A stretch of DNA of 19,081 bases, taken from JASFWK01 sp050049355 (GTDB lineage: Bacteria > Chloroflexota > Anaerolineae > B4-G1 > DUEL01). How positions within the stretch are numbered: the stretch's first letter is position 1; each line of letters starts with the position of its first letter. Location: the NCBI GenBank assembly GCA_050049355.1, contig JASFWK010000033.1, positions 1 to 19,081 on the forward strand, read 5' to 3'. Of the stretch, positions 13,916 through 19,081 are shown one piece after another. Below the pieces are notes generated by a model that searched no databases, was not told where the DNA came from, and saw only the letters and a program-made list of their open reading frames with translations. Made by a program: the position numbers and the translations under genes.

Positions 13916-14890
13916 GTGGAATCTGTAGTTAGCAGCCCACTTGTCTCCGTCATTATCCCCAACTGGAATGGCGCGCGCCATTTACCGACCTGTCTTGAAG
14001 GCCTTCGCCATCAGACGCTCCGCGATTTTGAGGTCATTGTCGCCGACAATGGTTCCACCGACGATTCGGTGAGGCTTCTGGCTCTCGACTACCCCGAGGT
14101 ACAGGTGCTGGCTCTGGGGGAGAATCGCGGCTTCGCTGGTGCCTGTAACGCCGGAATGCGAGCTGCCCAGGGCGAGTTCGTGGCCCTGCTGAACAACGAC
14201 ACCGAGGCCGATCCTCAGTGGCTTGCGGAGGTCATCGCTGGATTTCAGCGGCATCCAGAGGCGGGGCTGGTCGCTTCGAAGATGCTCCTTTTCGACCGCC
14301 GCGATTTCTTTCACACGGCGGGGGATTTCTATCGCGTGGACGGCATTCCGGGCAATCGGGGGGTCTGGGAACGGGACACAGGTCAGTATGATCGTGAGGA
14401 GTACGTCTTCAGCGCCTGCGGAGGCAGCGCCGCCTATCGGCGCAATATGCTGGATGAGATCGGCCTATTGGACGAAGATTTCTTCTACTCGTGCGAGGAT
14501 GTGGACCTGGCCTGGCGGGCGCAACTGACTGGTTGGCGGTGTGTCTATGTGCCCAGCGCTGTCGTCTATCATAAGCTAAGCGCAACGGGTGGGGGGCCCA
14601 CCGCCAGTTTCTACGACGGGCGGAACTTCATCTACCTACTTGTGAAGGATTACCCCGGCGACCTCTGGCGGGAATACTGGCAGGCCGTTCTGGGAGCGCA
14701 CATGCGCATTGCGTGGAATGCGCTTCGAGCCTGGCGAGGGCCGGCGGCGCGAGCACGCCTGCGCGGCCAATTGGCAGGCCTTATGGGGATCCCCAGGATG
14801 CTTCGCAAACGGCGGGGCGTGCAGCGCAGTAGAACCGTGGACCGTGTGTACCTGGAGCGTACTCTGACCAAAGTTGACGAAAGGGGATGA
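13916..14890 (+). CDS. GT2 family glycosyltransferase (rhamnosyltransferase-like)
   Basis: A 324-residue cytosolic inverting glycosyltransferase. The N-terminal GT-A fold shows VSVIIPNWNG (10-19), VIVADNGSTDDS (40-51), NRGFAGACNAG (70-80) and the metal/nucleotide motif NNDTE (93-97). The acidic pair that usually supplies the base is in SCEDVDLAWR (192-201). This layout is common in WbbL-type rhamnosyltransferases, fitting the adjacent rmlD-like gene, but donor specificity cannot be proved from motifs. The start is GTG 13916, only 3 nt after the rmlD stop; no ATG or TTG lies between it and the first conserved strand. A second promoter appears inside its last codons (14874-14902). The basic C-terminal tail may contact the membrane. 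Confidence 0.85.
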   Translation: MESVVSSPLVSVIIPNWNGARHLPTCLEGLRHQTLRDFEVIVADNGSTDDSVRLLALDYPEVQVLALGENRGFAGACNAGMRAAQGEFVALLNNDTEADPQWLAEVIAGFQRHPEAGLVASKMLLFDRRDFFHTAGDFYRVDGIPGNRGVWERDTGQYDREEYVFSACGGSAAYRRNMLDEIGLLDEDFFYSCEDVDLAWRAQLTGWRCVYVPSAVVYHKLSATGGGPTASFYDGRNFIYLLVKDYPGDLWREYWQAVLGAHMRIAWNALRAWRGPAARARLRGQLAGLMGIPRMLRKRRGVQRSRTVDRVYLERTLTKVDERG

Positions 14891-14902
14891 AGCAGGTATT
14901 AT
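14874..14902 (+). promoter_or_regulatory. Strong sigma70-like promoter inside the 3' end of the GT2 gene
   Basis: TTGACG (14874-14879) and TATTAT (14897-14902) are 17 bp apart, each one base from consensus at ideal spacing. Transcription would start near 14909, about 63 nt before the proposed ATA start of the next gene. Confidence 0.55.
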
Positions 14903-14959
14903 ACCAGCGTCCAGATATGTGCAAGAGCTCAGAGAACCACAGAGGGGCTCCCTGTTGTC

Positions 14960-14965
14960 GGAGGT
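14960..14965 (+). promoter_or_regulatory. Shine-Dalgarno pointing to an ATA start codon
   Basis: GGAGGT is an ideal ribosome site, 6 nt before ATA at 14972. There is no ATG, GTG or TTG in the coding frame between the previous stop (14890) and 15092, well inside the enzyme's conserved core, so the site decides the start. Confidence 0.6.
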
Positions 14966-14971
14966 GCGACC

Positions 14972-15703
14972 ATAGATCAGGCCAAGCCACTTGTCAGCAT
15001 CATTATCCCTGCCTTTAACGAGGAGCGGCGCCTGCCAGTTACACTATCGCAGCTACTGGGCTTCGTTCGGGCACAGAGTTTCGCCGTTGAGGTGTTGGTG
15101 GTGGATAACGCCAGCACTGACCGTACCTCCGAAATCGTCCGCCAAGTGGCCAGTGAGTACCCCATCGTCTCTTTGCTTCATCAGCCCGTCCGCGGAAAGG
15201 GCGCAGCGGTGCGCAAGGGGATGATTGAGGGGCGGGGAAGCTACCTCTTCATCTATGATGCTGACAGGGCAATGCCTGTTGATGAGATCAGCAAGTTCCT
15301 TCCCCCCGTTCTCTCCGACTATGATGTTGCCATTGCCTCCCGTGAGGTTGACGGCGCGGTGCGCTACAATGAGCCTTGGTATCGTCACTTGATGGGACGC
15401 ATCTTCAACCTCGTCGTGCGCTTGCTTGCGGTACCCGGCATTCAGGATACTCAGTGCGGTTTCAAGTGCTTCCGCCGCGAGGTGGCGCGTGATATCTTCT
15501 CCACCCAGCGGGTTGATGGCTGGGCTTTTGATGTGGAGGTGCTGTACATCGCACTCAAGCGCGGTCACCGAGTTGTCGAGGTCCCAATTAGCTGGTACTA
15601 CGGCGAAGGCAGCCGCGTCAGCCCCCTGCGCGATTCCTGGAATATGCTCTGGGAGGTGGCTCGCATCCGCCGCAACGGCCGCGCCGGTCTGTACGACAGA
15701 TAG
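14972..15703 (+). CDS. Polyprenyl/dolichyl-phosphate glycosyltransferase (DPM1/ALG5-like GT2), ATA start
   Basis: A 243-residue GT2 enzyme of the dolichyl-phosphate glucosyl/mannosyltransferase type. It would transfer a sugar from a nucleotide donor to polyprenyl phosphate on the cytosolic membrane face. Motifs: VSIIIPAFNEERRLP (8-22), VLVVDNASTDRT (41-52), GKGAAVRKG (75-83), the DAD metal motif (96-98), DTQCGFKCF (159-167) and DGWAFDVE (182-189). It lacks C-terminal membrane helices, as soluble members do. The frame contains no normal start codon before residue 41. ATA at 14972, 6 nt after GGAGGT, gives exactly the family's N-terminus. Either a rare ATA start is used or an ATG was changed by mutation or base-call error. 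A lipid-linked sugar made here could feed the GT-C enzyme at 11137-12708. Confidence 0.8.
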   Translation: MDQAKPLVSIIIPAFNEERRLPVTLSQLLGFVRAQSFAVEVLVVDNASTDRTSEIVRQVASEYPIVSLLHQPVRGKGAAVRKGMIEGRGSYLFIYDADRAMPVDEISKFLPPVLSDYDVAIASREVDGAVRYNEPWYRHLMGRIFNLVVRLLAVPGIQDTQCGFKCFRREVARDIFSTQRVDGWAFDVEVLYIALKRGHRVVEVPISWYYGEGSRVSPLRDSWNMLWEVARIRRNGRAGLYDR

Positions 15704-15765
15704 CCCCAGATGCTGATTCCTGAGTGCACTCTTGTGGGCGTGGTCTGCAATCTCACCTTAGAAGT

Positions 15766-16446
15766 ATGACGGATAGGGTGCCCAACCTCTCTGAAGAGCT
15801 GGCCTTGTTCGCCCAGGGGCTTGCCCGGGTGGCGGGAGTTGACGAGGCGGGGCGCGGAGCCTGGGCCGGACCGGTCTGTGCGGCAGCGGTGGTGCTTCCC
15901 CTCCATCGCTCCGACCTGTCGGAGTTGCTGAAGGACGTGCGCGATTCCAAGCGACTCAGTTCCGGGAGGCGGGAGCAAGTCTTGCCCATTATCGCAGAGG
16001 TGGCCGCGGAGATTGGCGTGGGGTGGGCCACACCCGCTGAGGTGGACGAGCTGGGGGTCGTCCGAGCCACGCGTCAGGCGATGACGCGCGCTGTGGCGCG
16101 GTTCGATCACCAGGTGGATGCGCTGCTCATCGACTATGTGCGCTTGCCAGACCTGGACTTGCCCCAGCGAGTTCTGCCTAAGGCTGATGTCCGTTGCCTG
16201 AGTGTGGCTGCTGCTAGCATTGTCGCCAAGGTGGAGCGTGACCGCCTGATGGCTGCGCTGGCCGACGATTTCTCTGGCTATGGCTTCGCTCGGCATAAGG
16301 GATATGGCACAGCAGAACATCGAGAGGCGCTGGCTCGCCTGGGGCCTTCTCCCATTCACCGGCTGAGCTGGCGGCCGTTGTTGGAGTTAGGCAGGAGAAC
16401 TGGCGCGTGGCATGATCCGGGCTTGCAGGATGGACGAAGGGAGTGA
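15766..16446 (+). CDS. rnhB: Ribonuclease HII
   Basis: A 226-residue cytosolic enzyme that cleaves RNA in RNA-DNA hybrids and removes single misincorporated ribonucleotides. Catalytic residues are all present: D26 and E27 in GVDEAGRGAWAGP, D123 in LLIDYV, and D159 in the ERDRLM segment after SVAAASIVAKV (146-156). DSKRLS (60-65) and GFARHKGYGTAEH (173-185) are also typical. I choose ATG 15766, which gives the usual N-terminal length; the frame is open to 15724 but lacks family resemblance there. It stands between glycosyltransferase genes with a 62-nt gap before it and 34 nt after it, a housekeeping gene carried in a glycan operon. Confidence 0.95.
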   Translation: MTDRVPNLSEELALFAQGLARVAGVDEAGRGAWAGPVCAAAVVLPLHRSDLSELLKDVRDSKRLSSGRREQVLPIIAEVAAEIGVGWATPAEVDELGVVRATRQAMTRAVARFDHQVDALLIDYVRLPDLDLPQRVLPKADVRCLSVAAASIVAKVERDRLMAALADDFSGYGFARHKGYGTAEHREALARLGPSPIHRLSWRPLLELGRRTGAWHDPGLQDGRRE

Positions 16447-16480
16447 CTCTGGCGGACTAAGGTTGCCGTCTCGCGTGTCT

Positions 16481-17623
16481 ATGAATCTTCACCGACCTCT
16501 ACATGTTGGTCTCAACGCGCATCTCCTCTCCGGGGAGAGGAGCTACCGAAGCGCAGGTGTGCATCAGTACGTTCGTCACCTGCTGCGCCATCTGCCAGAG
16601 GCGGGTTGCCGGGTGACTGCGTTCCTGGGCCGCGACTGTCTTCAGCCAGTTGGAGGGTGCGCTGTCCGTTGCTCACACTTGCCAACGGGACGGCCCTACG
16701 CGAGGGTGATTTGGGAGCAATTTGTGCAGCCGTATGCGTTGTGCAGGGAGCGGGTGGATCTGGCCCACGCGCCGGTCTTCGTCGCCCCATTGGCTGCCTC
16801 TTGCCCGCTGGTCGTCACCATCCACGATCTGAGTTTCCTGCGTCTTCCTCACGTCTTCCATCCTGCCAAGCGGCTCTATCTGAATGTCTTTACCCGGGCC
16901 TCGGTCCGCCGGGCGCAACGGATAATCGCTGTCTCGACCCACGCTGCCGAGGAGACCGCGCGGCTGTTGGGGGTGCAGCGGGGACGGGTGGATGTGATCT
17001 GCCACGGTGTCGATTCTGAGTTTCATCCCCGATCGCCAGAGGAGGTGAGGGCTTTTCGAGAGCGCAGAGGATTGCCGGAGCGGTTCTTGCTGTTCGTTGG
17101 TACGCTGGAACCCCGCAAGAACCTGGTTCGATTGGTGGAGGCGTTCGCCCGGCTGCGGGAACCAGGCCTGAAGCTGGTGCTGGCCGGGGGACGAGGCTGG
17201 AGCTACGAGGAGATCTTGGCTCGCGTGGAGGACTTGGAGTTAGAGGAGGAAGTGGTTCTTCCAGGATTCATCCCTGGAGACGAACTCCCATTATGGTACA
17301 ACGCGGCTACCCTCCTGGTCTACCCCTCCCTGTACGAGGGGTTTGGGATGCCGATTCTGGAGAGCCTGGCATCGGGCACGGTGGTTCTCACATCCGATCG
17401 CTCGTCTCTGCCGGAGGCGGCTGGCGATGGGGCGCTGCTGGTGGATCCCTATGATGTTGATGCAATAGCGGAGGGGATGCATCAGCTGCTCACAGATGAA
17501 CTCTTGCGAAGGGAGCTGCGGAGGCGGGGAATGATCCACGCCGCTCGCTTCAGTTGGGCCCAGATGGCGATCGAGACAGTAGGGGTCTACCGTCGGGCAT
17601 TGAGCGGGGAAGACAGAGGATGA
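16481..17623 (+). CDS. GT4 family glycosyltransferase
   Basis: A 380-residue retaining GT-B glycosyltransferase, probably cytosolic and membrane-associated. The N-terminal domain has the GVHQYVRHLL loop (26-35) and VVTIHDLSFL (111-120). The C-terminal nucleotide-sugar domain has FVGTLEPRKN (205-214), LVLAGGRGW (232-240) and the EX7E motif YEGFGMPILE, with E286 and E294. This pattern is close to mannosyl/rhamnosyl GT4 enzymes of polysaccharide loci. I choose ATG 16481, 6 residues before the first beta strand. In-frame starts at 16412 and 16430 overlap rnhB, and no start has a clear ribosome site. Its stop overlaps the next start as ATGA (17620-17623), so translation is coupled to the sugar phosphotransferase. 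Confidence 0.88.
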   Translation: MNLHRPLHVGLNAHLLSGERSYRSAGVHQYVRHLLRHLPEAGCRVTAFLGRDCLQPVGGCAVRCSHLPTGRPYARVIWEQFVQPYALCRERVDLAHAPVFVAPLAASCPLVVTIHDLSFLRLPHVFHPAKRLYLNVFTRASVRRAQRIIAVSTHAAEETARLLGVQRGRVDVICHGVDSEFHPRSPEEVRAFRERRGLPERFLLFVGTLEPRKNLVRLVEAFARLREPGLKLVLAGGRGWSYEEILARVEDLELEEEVVLPGFIPGDELPLWYNAATLLVYPSLYEGFGMPILESLASGTVVLTSDRSSLPEAAGDGALLVDPYDVDAIAEGMHQLLTDELLRRELRRRGMIHAARFSWAQMAIETVGVYRRALSGEDRG

Positions 17624-19035
17624 ACAAGAACGGCCAACACGTGCCCTGGTGGATAGTTGCGATGGATGTGGCAACCATTGGTGGCGGGTTCGTCGCTGGC
17701 TACTGGGTGCGCTATGATCTGCGTTGGTTCCGCGATATCGTTCACGACGCTCCCCTATCTGCTTATTCTCCTTTTCTCTTTCTCTACATTGCCATTCTGC
17801 CTGGCTTGCTCGCAGTGGACGGCGTCTATCGCAACTGGCGTGGGCCCTGGATAGAGCAGATGTATGGCATCGTCAACGCGACAACGAAGATGACGGTGCT
17901 CATGCTCGCCCTCACCTTCGTCTTCCGTCCCCTCGTCTACTCCCGTGTGATGCTGATTGAGGTTGGCATTATCACAATGCTTCTGCTGGGGTTGGTACGG
18001 ATAACGGAGAGCGTGGTGATGGCGCGCCTCCGTTCCAAGGGGATCGGAGTCATTCGCGTCATCATTGTGGGGGCTGGGGAGGTCGGACGGACGGTGATGC
18101 GCAATATCGTAGCCCGGCCGGAGTTGGGTTACCAAGTCATTGGCTTCGTGGACGACAACCCCGTCAAGGGCCAAACCGACATCGGACCGTTCAAGGCGCT
18201 GGGGCCGCTGGATAATCTGTCAAGCGCCATTGAGCTGGAGCAGGCAGACGAGGTGATCATCACTCTGCCATGGATGTACCAGCGCAAGATTATGGGCATC
18301 GTGCGGGAGTGTGCCCGGCGAGAGGCCCGCGCGCGTATTGTGCCTGACCTCTTCCAGATGAGCCTGAGTCGCGTGGATGTGGAGACCCTTGGAGGAGTGC
18401 CTATTATTGGCGTGAGGGGTGTCTCTATTGGCAGAGGGGCACTTATGCTGAAGCGAGCGATGGACGTCGTGGGAGCCCTGACTGGGTTGATCCTGGGCGT
18501 GCCGCTCTTCTCTCTCATCGCATTGGCTATCGCACTGGATAGCCCTGGCCCTCCCCTCTTCCGCCAGACTCGCATGGGGCTGGGAGGACGTCTTTTTGAG
18601 ATGTACAAGTTCCGGTCCATGTATGAGGGGGCCGAGATGGAGCAGGATGAGTTGGAGGACATGAATGAGGCCGACGGCCCCATCTTCAAGATTCGGGAGG
18701 ATCCCCGTCTGACGCGGGTGGGGCGCCTTCTTAGACGCACCAGTCTCGACGAGCTGCCGCAGCTCATCAACGTGCTGCGTGGAGAGATGAGCCTGGTAGG
18801 TCCGCGTCCGGCTATTCCCTCGGAGGTAGAGGACTACAAGGAATGGCACAAGAAGCGGCTGGAAGCACGGCCTGGGATGACTGGTCTCTGGCAGGTCAGT
18901 GGTCGCAGCCATCTTTCGTTTGAGGAGATGACACTGCTGGATATCTACTACATCGAGCAGTGGTCGCCATGGCTGGATTTCAAGATCCTGGTGCGGACGA
19001 TTCCTAGGGTCATATTCGGTGAAGGTGCATACTAG
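17620..19035 (+). CDS. Polyprenyl-phosphate sugar phosphotransferase (WbaP/WcaJ-type)
   Basis: A 471-residue membrane enzyme that starts glycan assembly by transferring a sugar-1-phosphate from a nucleotide sugar to undecaprenyl phosphate. The N-terminal four helices are at about 8-30, 50-68, 88-104 and 108-128. A Rossmann-like domain follows with VIIVGAGEVGRTV (147-159) and GFVDDNP (175-181). The catalytic domain begins with LKRAMDVVGALTG (277-289) and its membrane-inserted helix, then KFRSM (330-334), SLDELPQL (375-382, the catalytic Asp-Glu pair), SLVGPRP (391-397) and GLWQVSGRS (422-430). Glucose or galactose is the usual sugar but cannot be settled here. It starts at ATG 17620, overlapping the GT4 stop by 4 nt. 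Sequence ends complete, with 46 nt following it before the window edge. Confidence 0.93.
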   Translation: MNKNGQHVPWWIVAMDVATIGGGFVAGYWVRYDLRWFRDIVHDAPLSAYSPFLFLYIAILPGLLAVDGVYRNWRGPWIEQMYGIVNATTKMTVLMLALTFVFRPLVYSRVMLIEVGIITMLLLGLVRITESVVMARLRSKGIGVIRVIIVGAGEVGRTVMRNIVARPELGYQVIGFVDDNPVKGQTDIGPFKALGPLDNLSSAIELEQADEVIITLPWMYQRKIMGIVRECARREARARIVPDLFQMSLSRVDVETLGGVPIIGVRGVSIGRGALMLKRAMDVVGALTGLILGVPLFSLIALAIALDSPGPPLFRQTRMGLGGRLFEMYKFRSMYEGAEMEQDELEDMNEADGPIFKIREDPRLTRVGRLLRRTSLDELPQLINVLRGEMSLVGPRPAIPSEVEDYKEWHKKRLEARPGMTGLWQVSGRSHLSFEEMTLLDIYYIEQWSPWLDFKILVRTIPRVIFGEGAY

Positions 19036-19081
19036 TGGCTGATTCGTGTTGGTGATTTAGGCCCCCGGGTAAGCCTCCGGG

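Noticed and set aside
14887..15018. A 43-codon frame starting at ATG 14887, overlapping the GT2 stop as ATGA
   Set aside because: Its translation is not glycosyltransferase-like and ends at TAA just after the real enzyme's first strand begins in another frame. It is kept only as the possible frameshift alternative to the ATA start.
19059..19081. GC-rich pairing near the window end that could be a terminator of the glycan operon
   Set aside because: CCCGG/CCGGG and AGGC/GCCT pairings compete, stems are only 4-5 bp, and the window ends before any T-run could be seen.

Overview
This is a GC-rich bacterial chromosomal window with long, tightly packed operons and no rRNA, tRNA, CRISPR array, IS element or phage gene that I can see. 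The gene types and protein flavour look most like a Chloroflexota (Anaerolineae-type) genome. They include HEAT-repeat proteins of the PNIEKLK...NVKGLIKAL type, many GT-C/GT2/GT4 enzymes, a fused molybdenum hydroxylase and promoters very close to start codons. The taxonomic call is an inference from style, not from a marker gene.

Layout. (1) 1-929, plus strand: the 3' end of ornithine aminotransferase (rocD), a spacer holding a nested inverted repeat, and a divergent CDP-alcohol phosphatidyltransferase. (2) 946-5830, minus strand: prepilin peptidase with a promoter only 7 nt from its ATG, exodeoxyribonuclease III, a PanE-family ketopantoate reductase, a 583-residue HEAT-repeat protein, and a truncated relict of a second HEAT gene. 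(3) 6039-12932, minus strand, probably one long transcript read from high to low coordinates: a small two-helix membrane protein, a GT-C membrane glycosyltransferase, a double zinc-ribbon/coiled-coil/single-TM protein, a DegV lipid-binding protein, an N-terminally shortened FAD-type subunit of a molybdenum hydroxylase, and a 988-residue fused [2Fe-2S]/molybdopterin hydroxylase resembling E. coli XdhD. (4) 12933-13075: a divergent promoter region. (5) 13076-19035, plus strand: a surface-glycan operon with an RmlD-like reductase, a GT2 glycosyltransferase, a DPM1/ALG5-like polyprenyl-phosphate glycosyltransferase, RNase HII, a GT4 glycosyltransferase and a polyprenyl-phosphate sugar phosphotransferase that would start glycan assembly.

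How they fit together. The plus-strand block is a coherent glycan module: an initiating phosphoglycosyl transferase, two cytosolic glycosyltransferases, a lipid-linked-sugar synthase and a deoxysugar reductase. The divergent GT-C enzyme is the type that uses lipid-linked sugars outside the membrane, so the two sides of the divergent promoter may serve the same pathway. The molybdenum hydroxylase pair is a separate redox function.

Most worth a second look are: the FAD-type subunit that lacks the family's N-terminal FAD domain but keeps its own ribosome binding site and an 8-nt overlap with its partner; the glycosyltransferase whose only well-placed start is ATA behind a perfect Shine-Dalgarno and a strong internal promoter; the HEAT protein with two matching non-HEAT inserts exactly 210 residues apart, next to a truncated paralogue; and the nested inverted repeat at 218-315. 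I found no convincing wholly new multi-gene system.
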